This document shows positions 18,748 through 27,916 of a stretch of DNA of 64,000 bases, piece after piece; the stretch's first letter is position 1; every line of letters begins with the position of its first letter. The notes under the pieces were generated by a model that worked only from the letters and a program-made list of their open reading frames with translations, made no database searches and had not been told where the DNA came from. A program made the translations under genes and the position numbers. Origin of the DNA: Rhodococcus sp. RD6.2 (GTDB taxonomy: Bacteria > Actinomycetota > Actinomycetes > Mycobacteriales > Mycobacteriaceae); the NCBI RefSeq assembly GCF_001040705.1, contig NZ_CVQP01000007.1, positions 642,475 to 706,474 on the forward strand, in the 5' to 3' direction.

Positions 18748-20712
18748 ATGGTGGAGCCGCAGTGGGTTCCGTCGGACGAGGACGTCGCAGAAGCGCGTCT
18801 CACCGATTTCGTCTCCTGGGTTCAGGGCCGCTGCGGCGTCACCTTGGCCGACTACCAGGCCCTGTGGCGGTGGTCGGTGAACGATCTCGACGATTTCTGG
18901 CAGGCGGTCTGGGAGTACTTCGAGGTTCAGTCCACGACTCCGCCTGGCGCGGCGCTCGTCGACGACTCGATGCCCGGTGCCCACTGGTTCCCCGAGGCCC
19001 GCGTCAACTACGTTCGGCAGGCGCTGCGCCACCAGACGCGGCTCCATCCCGCGATCCGGTCGTCCGGTGAGGACACCCCCGACGTCGAGGTGTCCTGGGA
19101 GGAGTTGCGGCGGCAGGTCGGCGCGCTCGCATCGACGCTGAAAACGCACGGCGTCGGTGAAGGAGACAGGGTCGTCGGCTACCTGCCGAACATCCCCGAG
19201 GCGATCGTCGCCTTCCTCGCGACGGCGAGCCTCGGCGCCGTCTGGGCGGCGTGCGGGCAGGACTACTCGGCCGCCGCCGCACTGACCAGGCTCGGCCAGC
19301 TCGACCCGACCGTGCTGATTGCCGCCGACGGCTACCGCTTCGGTGGTCGAGCACACCGGCGGGACGCCGACGTCGCGAAGGTGCGCGCCGGACTGCCCGG
19401 TCTTCGCCTGACGGTCCGCGTGGAGCGTCTCGGCGGCGAGGCGGGCGACGTGCCCGACGGTCTTGGCCGGCCGGGAGCGGTGATGTGCTGGGAGGAGGCG
19501 TCCGCCGGCGACGCACCCCTCGACCCGGTGGACGTGCCGTTCGACCATCCACTGTGGGTCGTGTTCTCCAGCGGCACCACCGGACTGCCGAAGGGCATCG
19601 TGCACGGCCACGGTGGGGTGATGCTGGAACACCTGAAATCGATTGCGCTGCAGAACGACATCGGACCGACCGACGCCCTTTTCTGGTACACCAGCCCCAG
19701 TTGGATGATGTGGAACTTCCAGGTCGCCGCGCTGCTCGTCGGCGCGACGATCGTCTGCTACGACGGCAGCCCGTCTCATCCCGCACCGGACACGGTGTGG
19801 GACATCGCGTCCCGTCAGCGTGCGACGATGGTCGGCACGAGTCCCGGATACGTGCTCGCCTGCGCGAAAGCCGGTGTCGTGCCGCGCGCCGATCACGACC
19901 TCGGTGCCCTGCGTGCCGTCGGGATCACCGGGTCGTCCCTTCCCGCGTCGTCGTCGCTGTGGCTGTCGGAGAACGTCGGCGAGTCGGTTCCGGTGTTCTC
20001 GATCAGCGGCGGCACCGACGTCGTGACAGCCTTCGCAGGCGGCGTGCGAACTGTGCCGGTGTGGCCGGGCGAGCTGTCCGTCCCGTACCTCGGGGTCGCG
20101 CTGGACGCCTTCGACGAGCAGGGCAGGCCGGTGCGCGGCCAGGTGGGTGAACTGGTGGTGACGCGGCCGATGCCGTCGATGCCGGTGCGCTTCTGGAACG
20201 ACCCCGACGGCGAGAAGTACCGCGGCGCGTACTACGGCGTGTATCCCGGAGTATGGCGGCACGGAGACTGGATCACCATCACCGACCGCGGCAGCGTCGT
20301 TGTGCACGGTCGATCCGATTCGACGCTGAACCGCAACGGAATTCGGATGGGTAGCGCCGACATCTACCAGGTCGTCGAAGGCCTTCCCGAGATCGCCGAA
20401 GCCCTCGTCCTCGGTGTCGAACAGTCGGACGGCGGATACTGGATGCCGCTGTTCGTGGTGCTCGCGGACGGCGCCGAGCTCGACGACGCGTTGCGCGGCC
20501 GGATCGCCGCCGCGGTCCGCGACCAGGTGTCGCCGCGGCACGTCCCCGACGAGATCATTGCGGCCCCCGGTATCCCGCACACCCGCACAGGCAAGAAGCT
20601 CGAGGTTCCGATCAAGAGAATCCTTCAGGGCGGTGATCCGACGACGGCCGTCGACAGGTCAGCCGTCGATGCCCCTGACCTGGTCGACTGGTACACGGCT
20701 CAGCGGCCGTGA
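18748..20712 (+). CDS. aacS: acetoacetyl-CoA synthetase
   Basis: A 654-residue ANL-superfamily acetoacetate:CoA ligase, the usual length for AacS. The family N-terminus DYQALWRWSVNDLDDFW is near residue 37, HWFPEARVNYV near residue 78, the AMP-binding loop FSSGTTGLPKGIVHGHGG near residue 273, and SGGTDVVTAF near residue 417. The C-terminal catalytic lysine is in TRTGKKLEVPIKRIL near residue 615. At the end of a leucine-type pathway it would activate free acetoacetate, the role played by CoA-transferase scoAB in the mycobacterial cluster. ATG 18748 has CAGGAGG 9 nt upstream and follows citE by 1 bp. Confidence 0.94.
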   Translation: MVEPQWVPSDEDVAEARLTDFVSWVQGRCGVTLADYQALWRWSVNDLDDFWQAVWEYFEVQSTTPPGAALVDDSMPGAHWFPEARVNYVRQALRHQTRLHPAIRSSGEDTPDVEVSWEELRRQVGALASTLKTHGVGEGDRVVGYLPNIPEAIVAFLATASLGAVWAACGQDYSAAAALTRLGQLDPTVLIAADGYRFGGRAHRRDADVAKVRAGLPGLRLTVRVERLGGEAGDVPDGLGRPGAVMCWEEASAGDAPLDPVDVPFDHPLWVVFSSGTTGLPKGIVHGHGGVMLEHLKSIALQNDIGPTDALFWYTSPSWMMWNFQVAALLVGATIVCYDGSPSHPAPDTVWDIASRQRATMVGTSPGYVLACAKAGVVPRADHDLGALRAVGITGSSLPASSSLWLSENVGESVPVFSISGGTDVVTAFAGGVRTVPVWPGELSVPYLGVALDAFDEQGRPVRGQVGELVVTRPMPSMPVRFWNDPDGEKYRGAYYGVYPGVWRHGDWITITDRGSVVVHGRSDSTLNRNGIRMGSADIYQVVEGLPEIAEALVLGVEQSDGGYWMPLFVVLADGAELDDALRGRIAAAVRDQVSPRHVPDEIIAAPGIPHTRTGKKLEVPIKRILQGGDPTTAVDRSAVDAPDLVDWYTAQRP

Positions 20713-20920
20713 CGGGGTCGCCGCGGGGTGTTGCGTATCGCTCCGTAACGAAACTTTTGTGAAGTCGACCACAGCGCGGGTCCGATTCCCTTACGCTGCT
20801 GCCAAGTCGGGCGTCAGGGTATGGGTCCTCGGCGGGAAGCTGGCCGACAGTGCAGCTCAGCGTCGCGCGGACCTGGCTCGGGTGCCCGGAAGGAAGCTGT
20901 CCACATGCAAAGGACCCGAC

Positions 20921-22153
20921 GTGAACCTGAAGAGAATCGCCCCCGCGATCACCGCTCTCGCGACCGTGAGCCTGATCGCTGCGGGTTGCAGCAGTGACAG
21001 CGGGTCGGACTCCGATGCGGCTGGCACCGCGGCCACCGGAGACCCGATCAAGGTCGGTCAGATCGTGCCCATCGAGGCGCCCGGTCTCGGATCGGTCGGA
21101 TACGCCGCGAGCACGGTCGCGTCGGTCGACGCGTTCAACGCGCGGGGCGGCGTGAACGGACGTCCGCTCGAACTGATTCAGTGCGACTCGATGGGTGATC
21201 CGAACAAGGAAGTCGACTGCGCGAACAAGATGGTCTCCGAGGGAGCCGTCGCCACGCTCGCGGACTTCACGCCTGCCTCGTCCGAGGCGTCGTCGAAGAT
21301 CCTGTTCGACGCGGGCATCGCGCGGGTCGGACTGAACCCGGTGAACATGGCGGACTTCACCGCCACCAACGTGTACACCCCGTTCTCCGGCTCGCTGCTC
21401 AACCTGTACGGGATGATCGACATGCTGGTGGCGCAGGGCAAGACCAAGCTCTCGTTGATGCGTCCGGACCTCCCGGTCACCGCGCAGCTGGTCGGCCTCC
21501 TGACCCCGGCCGTGCAGGCGAAGGGCGCAGAAATCGTCAACGACGTCGCGGTGGGCGCGGGCGCCACCGACTACACCCAGTTCATCGCCGCGGCGGAGCG
21601 CAACGGTGCGGACGGCGTGATCATGGCCCTGGGCGCGAGCGATGCCAACCCGATCTCGCAGGCATTCGAGCAGCTCGGGTCGACGCTGACCTTCGCACTG
21701 GGCACGGCGGGCTTCACCCAGGCCGACCTGCAGGACCTCGGCACCTTCGCCACCTCCTCCACCTACACCAGCCCGACCCCGGCGCCGTCGTCGAGCACCG
21801 AGGACTTCCCCGGACTCGCGGACTTCCTCGCGGACATGGAGCAGTCGGGCAAGGAGGAGCTCGAACTGCCGAACCTCAACGGCGACACGGTGAATCCGTG
21901 GCTGTCGGTGCGTGCGTTCGGTGAGGTCGCCACGGGGCTCGACGAGATCGACGCCAAGACTGTCTGGGGCGGATTCGAGAACGCCAAGAATCTCGACATG
22001 GCAGGTCTGGTCCCGGCATGGACGCCCGGTGACGTGGAGCCGTTCGGCATCTTCCAGCGGGTCTCGAACTCGATGATGTACCGGATGACGTTCGACGGTG
22101 ACGTCCTCGTCACCGATCCGACGCAGTACGACCTGCGCACTCCCACCTCCTGA
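20921..22153 (+). CDS. ABC transporter substrate-binding lipoprotein (LivK-type), copy 1
   Basis: A 410-residue exported type I periplasmic-binding protein. The N-terminus is a lipoprotein signal with lipobox LIAAGC near residue 20, so the mature protein is tethered outside the membrane. The binding fold begins IKVGQIVPIEAPG near residue 43, and IQCDSMGDPNKEVDCANKM is near residue 86. It belongs with Leu/Ile/Val or amide-binding proteins, but the ligand cannot be read. GTG 20921 is chosen because AAAGGA precedes it and a signal peptide starts there. The transporter genes follow 28 bp downstream. A close paralogue lies at 28.3 kb. Confidence 0.9.
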   Translation: MNLKRIAPAITALATVSLIAAGCSSDSGSDSDAAGTAATGDPIKVGQIVPIEAPGLGSVGYAASTVASVDAFNARGGVNGRPLELIQCDSMGDPNKEVDCANKMVSEGAVATLADFTPASSEASSKILFDAGIARVGLNPVNMADFTATNVYTPFSGSLLNLYGMIDMLVAQGKTKLSLMRPDLPVTAQLVGLLTPAVQAKGAEIVNDVAVGAGATDYTQFIAAAERNGADGVIMALGASDANPISQAFEQLGSTLTFALGTAGFTQADLQDLGTFATSSTYTSPTPAPSSSTEDFPGLADFLADMEQSGKEELELPNLNGDTVNPWLSVRAFGEVATGLDEIDAKTVWGGFENAKNLDMAGLVPAWTPGDVEPFGIFQRVSNSMMYRMTFDGDVLVTDPTQYDLRTPTS

Positions 22154-22181
22154 GCTCCGCTCCCCACCTGGAGATTGACGA

Positions 22182-24896
22182 ATGACTGAGTTCTTGCAGT
22201 TCGCGATTCTCGGCCTGGGAGCAGGGTCCGCCTACGCTCTCCTGGCTCAGGGCATCGTGCTGGTCTACCGCGGATCAGGAGTGGTGAACTTCGCGCAGGG
22301 CGCGATCGCCATGGTGGGGGCCTACATCTGCCTGGAAACCCTGCAGCGTGACCTCGACTGGGGTCTGCTGCCTGCCTTCCTGGTAGCGGTGGTGGTGGCC
22401 GGACTGATCGGCCTGACATTTCAACTGTTGGTGTTGCGGTGGCTCGCCAACGCCGCGCCGATCGTCCGGCTCGCCGCCACCCTCGGCCTGATGGTGATCC
22501 TGCAGGCCGGGGTGCAGCAGTATTACGGCAGCACGTCGATCCGCGTGCGCACCTTCCTGCCCGACGAGGCATATCGCTGGGGAGGTGTTGTGGTGCAGCA
22601 GGATCGGATGATCCTGCTCGGCATCGCGGTGGCGTCGACGGTGGCACTGTGGGCGTGGACCAGGTTCACCCGGGTGGGCCTGGCCATCACAGCATCCGCC
22701 GAGAACGAGCGCGCCACCGCTGCGCTCGGATGGTCCCCGCAGCGCCTCGCCACGCTGACCTGGACCGTCGGCGGCGCCCTCGCCGGTGCCGCAGGCATCC
22801 TGGTGGCGCCGCTGACCGGACTCACCCCATCGGCATTCGTGGTGATCGTGACGGTGTCGGCGCTCGCCGCTGCGCTTCTCGGCGGGTTCAAGTCCTTCCC
22901 GCTCACCCTGCTCGGCGGCCTGCTGCTCGGTGTCGGCGAGAGCGTGGTCGTGCTCTACCAGGACGACCTGCGTGACCTGCTCGGAATGGAAACGCTCACC
23001 GGCGTCAACCGTGCGGTGCCGTTCCTGGTGATCCTCGTCGTCCTGGTGGTGCGGGGGAAGGGGCTGCCGTTGCGCAGCCACGTCTCCGAACGGCTGCCGA
23101 CGCTCGGTTCCGGCGAGATCCGCTGGCCGCTCGTCATTCTCGGGACCGTGGTGGCGGTCGGCATCATCCTGAGCGGCGGCGACTGGCTGCGATCGCTGAC
23201 CCTGACCCTCGCCGCGGCAGTGTTCCTGCTCTCGATCGTGGTCCTCACCGGTTTCGCCGGACAGCTGTCGCTCGCCCAGTACACCGTCGGTGGCCTCGGC
23301 GCCCTGTTCGCCGCACGCCTCGTGGGGCAGGCAGGCTGGCCGCTCGTACCCGCGGCGCTGGTGAGCGTGGCTGCGGTGATTGCGATCGGTGTGGTGTTCG
23401 CACTGCCTGCACTGCGCACCCGCGGTGTGAACCTGGCCGTGGTCACCCTGGGGCTCGGGTTCACCATCCAGGAGATGGTCTTCAACAACCCGACCTTCAC
23501 CGGCGACAAGCTCGAAGGCTCGGTGAAGATCCACGAGCTGAGCCTGTTCGGACTCGACGTGACGCCGAGCGCCCACCCCGAGCGGTGGGCAACGGTGTGC
23601 CTCGTGGCGCTGGTGATCTGCGGTCTGATGGTCGCGAACCTGCGGCGTTCGCGCACTGGGCGACGGCTCATCGCGGTCCGCACCAACGAACGGGCCGCAG
23701 CCTCACTCGGTATCAGCGTGTTCGGGGTCAAGATCTACGCGTTCGCGCTCGCGTCGGGCCTGGCCGCGGTGGCGGGCATCATCCTGGGCCTGCGCAACAC
23801 CGCCGTCACCTACCTCGAGTTCAACGTGTTCGCCTCGATCAACGCCGTCGTTCAGGCGGTGACCGGCGGACTCGGGTTCGTCACGGGCAGCCTCATCGGC
23901 TCGCTGATGGCACCCGGTGCTCTCTTCAGCCGCCTGCTCTCCGGATTGGCCATCGCCGCGCTGCTCGGCGGCGTGATCCTCATCGTCACCCTGCTCACCA
24001 ACCAGAACGGCATCGCCGACATGATCTCGCGAGGACTTCGGGACATCCCCGGACTGGGTGCCCTGTTGTCGAGCACCAAGGGTCGAGGTCACGAGCTCTC
24101 GGCCGAAACGGCCACCGGAGTGGTCAGCCCGACACCGCTGTCGGTGCGCGGTCTGACGGTGCGGTTCGGGGGCGTGACCGCCGTCGACGGCGTCGATCTC
24201 GACATCGCGCCCGGACAGGTGGTGGGCCTGATCGGACCCAACGGTGCGGGCAAGACCACCGTGATCGACGCGATCACCGGTTTCGTCAGCCCCACGTCCG
24301 GGCAGCTCACACTCGGCGACGAGGACATCACCGGCTGGTCCGCAGCGCGGCGTTCCAAGGGCGGACTCCGTCGGTCCTTCCAGTCGCTCGAACTGTTCGA
24401 GGACGTGACGGTCGGCGAGAACCTGCACGCAGGCGCCGACGAGTCCGGCTGGCGTACCTGGGTCACCGACCTGATCCGCCCGGGCCGACATCCCCTCTCC
24501 CCGAGTGCGTCAACCGTGGTGCGGGACTTCGAACTCGAGAACGACCTCGACGTGCTGCCGGGCGAGTTGTCCTACGGCAGGCGCAGGCTGGTCGGTATCG
24601 CACGGGCGGTCGCGTCCGCGCCGTCCGTCATCCTGCTCGACGAGCCCGCGGCCGGTCTGGACGACGCCGAGAGCCGTGAACTCGCCGTCGCCATCCGGCA
24701 CCTGGCCGTGCAGCGCGGAGCGGGAGTGCTCCTCATCGAGCACGACATGGGCCTGGTGATGACCACGTGTGATCGGATCGTGGTGCTCGAGGCAGGCAAG
24801 GTGATCGCGGCGGGCACGCCGGACGAGATCGCCGCCAGCCCGGCGGTCCGCGACGCCTACCTGGGAACCGAAGACGAGACGGAGGCGGCGCGATGA
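22182..24896 (+). CDS. three-way fusion LivH-LivM-LivG of a branched-chain amino acid type ABC importer, copy 1
   Basis: A 904-residue protein that carries both permeases and one ATPase of a LivFGHMK-type importer in one chain. LivH spans about residues 1-290 (GLGAGSAYALLAQGIVLVY near residue 9), LivM about 310-610 (FAGQLSLAQYTVGGLGALFA near residue 358), and LivG about 645-904. LivG contains Walker A GPNGAGKTT near residue 685, the signature LSYGRRRLVGIARA near residue 795, and Walker B VILLDEPAAGLDD near residue 817. These components are usually three genes; fused forms occur in some actinobacteria. The separate LivF starts with an ATGA overlap. The substrate is unknown. Confidence 0.93.
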   Translation: MTEFLQFAILGLGAGSAYALLAQGIVLVYRGSGVVNFAQGAIAMVGAYICLETLQRDLDWGLLPAFLVAVVVAGLIGLTFQLLVLRWLANAAPIVRLAATLGLMVILQAGVQQYYGSTSIRVRTFLPDEAYRWGGVVVQQDRMILLGIAVASTVALWAWTRFTRVGLAITASAENERATAALGWSPQRLATLTWTVGGALAGAAGILVAPLTGLTPSAFVVIVTVSALAAALLGGFKSFPLTLLGGLLLGVGESVVVLYQDDLRDLLGMETLTGVNRAVPFLVILVVLVVRGKGLPLRSHVSERLPTLGSGEIRWPLVILGTVVAVGIILSGGDWLRSLTLTLAAAVFLLSIVVLTGFAGQLSLAQYTVGGLGALFAARLVGQAGWPLVPAALVSVAAVIAIGVVFALPALRTRGVNLAVVTLGLGFTIQEMVFNNPTFTGDKLEGSVKIHELSLFGLDVTPSAHPERWATVCLVALVICGLMVANLRRSRTGRRLIAVRTNERAAASLGISVFGVKIYAFALASGLAAVAGIILGLRNTAVTYLEFNVFASINAVVQAVTGGLGFVTGSLIGSLMAPGALFSRLLSGLAIAALLGGVILIVTLLTNQNGIADMISRGLRDIPGLGALLSSTKGRGHELSAETATGVVSPTPLSVRGLTVRFGGVTAVDGVDLDIAPGQVVGLIGPNGAGKTTVIDAITGFVSPTSGQLTLGDEDITGWSAARRSKGGLRRSFQSLELFEDVTVGENLHAGADESGWRTWVTDLIRPGRHPLSPSASTVVRDFELENDLDVLPGELSYGRRRLVGIARAVASAPSVILLDEPAAGLDDAESRELAVAIRHLAVQRGAGVLLIEHDMGLVMTTCDRIVVLEAGKVIAAGTPDEIAASPAVRDAYLGTEDETEAAR

Positions 24897-25639
24897 GCAC
24901 CACACAACCGGAGGAAGCGCTGTCCACGACGGTGCTCGAATTCCAGGGCCTGAGCGCAGGGTACGGCGGGGCCGTGGTGTGCCGCGGCCTCGACATCACC
25001 GTGAAGTCCGGGGAGGTGGTGGCCCTGATCGGAGCGAACGGCGCGGGCAAGTCCACCACGATGCTCACGGCGGCAGGCGAACTGGCGCCGATCTCGGGCC
25101 GCGTGTCCGTGCTCGGTTCCGACAAGCGGGCGCCGCTCGCCACCCTGGCGCGGCGGGGACTGAGCTACGTCACCGAGGAACGGTCGGTGATCATGGGTCT
25201 GACCACCGCCGAGAATCTGAGGCTCGCCGGCGTCAGCGCCGAGGCGGCGTGCGGGGTGTTCCCGGAACTGCGAGCCCTCCTCGGGCGTCCGGCGGGCCTG
25301 TTGTCCGGCGGTGAGCAGCAGATGCTCACCCTGGCCCGGGCGCTGGCGCGAAGCCCGAAACTGCTGCTGGCAGATGAGTTGTCGCTCGGGCTGGCGCCGC
25401 AGATCGTGGCGCGGTTGCTCGATGTGGTCCGGGAGGCGGCTGACACCCGGAATCTCGGCGTGTTGCTGGTCGAACAGCATGTCCGGCAAGTCCTCCGGGT
25501 GGCCGATCGGGTGTACGTGATGCGCCGTGGCCAGGTGATCCTGGAGGGGTCGGCGACGGAGATCGCGGCCGATCTCGACGCTGTCCAGCGGGCATATCTG
25601 TCTGCCCCTGTCGCCGACGAGGTGCCACCGATGCTCTGA
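24893..25639 (+). CDS. livF: LivF-type ABC transporter ATPase, copy 1
   Basis: A 248-residue ATPase that forms a heterodimer with the LivG part of the upstream fusion. Walker A is GANGAGKST near residue 43, the signature LSGGEQQMLTLARAL near residue 140, Walker B LLLADELSLGLAP near residue 159, and the switch His is in LVEQHVRQ near residue 190. The TEERSVIMGLT segment near residue 98 is typical of LivF. It is the last gene of the operon; a nested palindromic hairpin starts 112 bp after the stop. Confidence 0.93.
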   Translation: MSTTQPEEALSTTVLEFQGLSAGYGGAVVCRGLDITVKSGEVVALIGANGAGKSTTMLTAAGELAPISGRVSVLGSDKRAPLATLARRGLSYVTEERSVIMGLTTAENLRLAGVSAEAACGVFPELRALLGRPAGLLSGGEQQMLTLARALARSPKLLLADELSLGLAPQIVARLLDVVREAADTRNLGVLLVEQHVRQVLRVADRVYVMRRGQVILEGSATEIAADLDAVQRAYLSAPVADEVPPML

Positions 25640-25751
25640 GCCGGCGGCGCGAACGCGGTTTTCGCGAATTCGTACCCGTGGCGTGTCCGCTGTTCGTGGT
25701 GCTTGCGGCGGTCGTGACGGGTGCTGCGCGCGTCACCACCCTCCGCCTGTG

Positions 25752-25804
25752 TGACCGAATGTGGCGTTCGGTCGGTTGAAGTGACCGAACGCCACATTCG
25801 GTCA
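25752..25804. repeat. nested palindromic repeat, copy 1 (perfect 22-bp arms)
   Basis: The arms 25752-25773 and 25783-25804 are exact reverse complements separated by 9 nt. Each arm is itself a hairpin: ACCGAA and TTCGGT flank a 7-nt core. The element lies between the convergent livF and alpha/beta hydrolase genes and could terminate transcription from both sides. A diverged second copy with the same loop length is at 27826-27878. Confidence 0.85.
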
Positions 25805-25857
25805 ACTGGGGTACATGGGTGAGGTGGGTGAGTGGGGTCGGCGAGCACGCCGCGAAG

Positions 25858-26742
25858 CTAGCCATCTGCCAGTCCGGTCAGCGCCACGCCCAGGGCCGCA
25901 TCGACCTCCCGTCGGGGCGACATCGGCAGTGTGTGGTGGCTCGCTTCGTTCACCGTGATGACCGAGATCCGCGGGTAGGTGCCGTTGATGCTATCGGCGA
26001 GGCGTCGACTGTCGTGCACGCGACTACCGCCGGCAAGGATCACCGTCGTATCCGTTTGCAAGGCTGCGAGTTCGCTGGGTCGGGGGCGTTTCGGCACAAC
26101 CACTTTCGCCGAGGGAAAGTGTGCGGAACCGCGTGCGAGAAGGTCGAGCCAGTCGCCGTCGACGGCGCGTCCGCGAGTCTCCCAGCGGAGAAGCCCGCGC
26201 TGTCGATCCTCGGTGGGGCGAAGAAGGAGAGGGGTGGCGCGCGCGAGATAGTGTGCGCGCATTCCCGTGAAGCACGAATTGGGGTCGAGCAGGGCAAGCG
26301 TCGACACCCGTTCGGGACGACGCAGCGTGTGGGCCAGCGCGATCATCGCGCTATAGGAGTGCCCGGCGAGCGCGTAGGTGTCGAGACCGAGGCCTCGGAT
26401 CACCGAATCGAACCACGACAGGAGGTCGTCGACGGTCCGGACCGGAGTGCCCACGGCCCTGCTGCGTCCGGCGTCACCCATCAGGTCGACGGCATGCACC
26501 CGATACCGAGCGGCGAGCGCACCTGCATTGGCGAACCACACCGTCGAGGTGGCGCCCGCCCCGGGCAGGAGGATCAGGGACGGGGAATCGGGATGGCCGC
26601 AGGTGTTCACTCGCGTGATTCCGTACTCGGATTCGAGGTCCGTGGATTCGACGGCGACGGGCCACTTGTCGAGAACTCGGTCGTAGGCGCGGTAGAAGGC
26701 GACTCCATCGCTGGTGGCGGCGAACTCGGTTGTGGACGGCAT
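25858..26742 (-). CDS. alpha/beta hydrolase
   Basis: A 294-residue alpha/beta-hydrolase-fold protein. The oxyanion-hole region is LLPGAGATSTVWFAN near residue 56, the nucleophile elbow GHSYS near residue 131, and the likely catalytic His is in NEASHHTLPMSP near residue 264. An acidic residue after the sixth strand would complete the triad. It is probably a small-ester or lactone hydrolase or haloperoxidase-like enzyme. Activity cannot be assigned. ATG 26742 is preferred over GTG 26751 because a GAGGGG site lies 8 nt before it. The gene diverges from a MarR regulator across two palindromes and is likely its target. Confidence 0.88.
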   Translation of the reverse strand: MPSTTEFAATSDGVAFYRAYDRVLDKWPVAVESTDLESEYGITRVNTCGHPDSPSLILLPGAGATSTVWFANAGALAARYRVHAVDLMGDAGRSRAVGTPVRTVDDLLSWFDSVIRGLGLDTYALAGHSYSAMIALAHTLRRPERVSTLALLDPNSCFTGMRAHYLARATPLLLRPTEDRQRGLLRWETRGRAVDGDWLDLLARGSAHFPSAKVVVPKRPRPSELAALQTDTTVILAGGSRVHDSRRLADSINGTYPRISVITVNEASHHTLPMSPRREVDAALGVALTGLADG

Positions 26743-26764
26743 GCGCGGCACCCCTCGAATTTAG

Positions 26765-26795
26765 CTCGATGTATCGAGATTCTTGATTGATCGAG
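26765..26795. promoter_or_regulatory. twin palindromes, putative MarR operator
   Basis: CTCGAT-GT-ATCGAG (26765-26778) and CTTGAT-TG-ATCGAG (26782-26795) are two 14-bp inverted repeats with 17 bp between centres, in the 94-bp divergent gap between the hydrolase and marR-type genes. The first is perfect and the second has one mismatch. Size and placement fit a MarR dimer operator. Confidence 0.65.
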
Positions 26796-26836
26796 ATAGT
26801 AGGGTGAGTGTCCCGGTGTGTCGAGAGGGAGCTGCG

Positions 26837-27310
26837 ATGAACGAGGGCGACGTGACCCGGACCGACGGGTCGATGGGCGTGGTGCATCAACTCCGGGCGC
26901 TCGTCGTCGATCTGCACCTTCTCGGCGCGGAGTTCGCGCGGGTGAACGGGCTGCATCCCACCGATGTCCGGGCGCTGATCTGCCTACTCGACGCGACGCG
27001 CGCAGGACGAGCGGCGACCCCTACCTGGCTACGAGAGCAACTGCATCTGAACTCGGCGTCCGTGACCGCACTGATAGATCGGATGGAGAGGGCCGGTCAC
27101 GTGGCGAGGCGCCGCGACGACGCCGACCGCAGACGAGTCCTGCTCGAAGCGACGCCGGCGGCAATGGACCTCGGCTGGTCCTTCTTCGGTCCGCTCATCG
27201 GAAACGCGACCGGCACAGTCGATTCGTACACGCCGGCCGAACTGGCGGTGGTCGAGAGGTTCCTGGGCGACATGAGGCGCAGCGTCCTCGAGACCGGAAT
27301 CCCCGAGTAG
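26837..27310 (+). CDS. MarR-family transcriptional regulator
   Basis: A 157-residue winged-helix regulator. The recognition region LREQLHLNSASVTALIDRME is near residues 65-84, and the wing GHVARRRDDADRRRVLLEAT follows near residue 87, both standard for MarR proteins. These dimers usually repress a divergent gene and release DNA on binding a small aromatic or acyl ligand. The twin palindromes upstream and the divergent hydrolase suggest that role here. ATG 26837 is selected for its GAGAGGGAG ribosome-binding site. An in-frame start at 26783 would lie within the operator. Confidence 0.92.
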   Translation: MNEGDVTRTDGSMGVVHQLRALVVDLHLLGAEFARVNGLHPTDVRALICLLDATRAGRAATPTWLREQLHLNSASVTALIDRMERAGHVARRRDDADRRRVLLEATPAAMDLGWSFFGPLIGNATGTVDSYTPAELAVVERFLGDMRRSVLETGIPE

Positions 27311-27316
27311 GGCGGA

Positions 27317-27781
27317 TCAGTCGAGCGGCATCGTCATGAACACACTGTTCGGATCGGGTCGATAGTCGCCGAACGGGGGACACGGCACGAATCCAAACCA
27401 GGTGTAGAGCCGACGAGCAGGCGCGAAGAACTCCATCGATCCCGTCTCCAAGGAGACCCGTGTGATTCCGCGGCTCCTCGCGTCGGCCACCATGTGTTCG
27501 AGCAGGCTCCGCGCGATGCCCCGTCCACGCAACTCGGGGTCGGTCCGCATGCTCTTGACCTCCTCGTGTGAGGGGCTGACCTTCGCGAGGGCGCCAGTAG
27601 CGGCAATCGAACTCCGATGACGGACGACCCAGACGCGGATGGACGGATTGTCGAGTTCGGCAAGGCTCAGGGCATGCTGACTTTCCGTCGGTGCAGTCGG
27701 GGCGAGGTCGTCGAGATGTGCGCGCAGGAAGGCGGTCAGTCGCGCGTCGCCGAAGTCGGCAGGTTCGATCACGAGATCCAC
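27317..27781 (-). CDS. GNAT-family N-acetyltransferase
   Basis: A 154-residue acetyltransferase of the GCN5-related family. The acetyl-CoA pyrophosphate loop is RTDPELRGRGIARSLLEHM near residues 80-98, after the strand GALAKVSPSHEEVKSM. The C-terminal motif FFAPARRLYTWFGFVPCPPF is near residue 120. This subfamily (PhnO/YhjR-like) acetylates unknown amines or protein N-termini. GTG 27781 is the chosen start because the upstream extension of the frame runs into the palindromic repeat at 27826-27878. It converges on the MarR gene with 6 bp between stops. Confidence 0.88.
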   Translation of the reverse strand: MDLVIEPADFGDARLTAFLRAHLDDLAPTAPTESQHALSLAELDNPSIRVWVVRHRSSIAATGALAKVSPSHEEVKSMRTDPELRGRGIARSLLEHMVADARSRGITRVSLETGSMEFFAPARRLYTWFGFVPCPPFGDYRPDPNSVFMTMPLD

Positions 27782-27825
27782 GGCTGAATTCTGCCCCTCT
27801 GGAGTGGGGAATCTGTCTACTTCCC

Positions 27826-27878
27826 TGACCGAACGTGGCGTTCGGTCAGTTGACCTGACTGAACGCCACACTCGGTCG
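27826..27878. repeat. nested palindromic repeat, copy 2 (imperfect)
   Basis: The arms 27826-27847 and 27857-27878 pair at 18 of 22 positions around a 9-nt loop. The left arm differs from that of copy 1 (25752-25773) at one base. This copy is 45 bp upstream of the GNAT start and 38 bp downstream of the small proline-rich ORF stop, so a terminator role would be for the latter. Confidence 0.75.
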
Positions 27879-27916
27879 AACGGAAATGGTGTCGGGGGCG
27901 GGTGGGGGTGGGGTGG

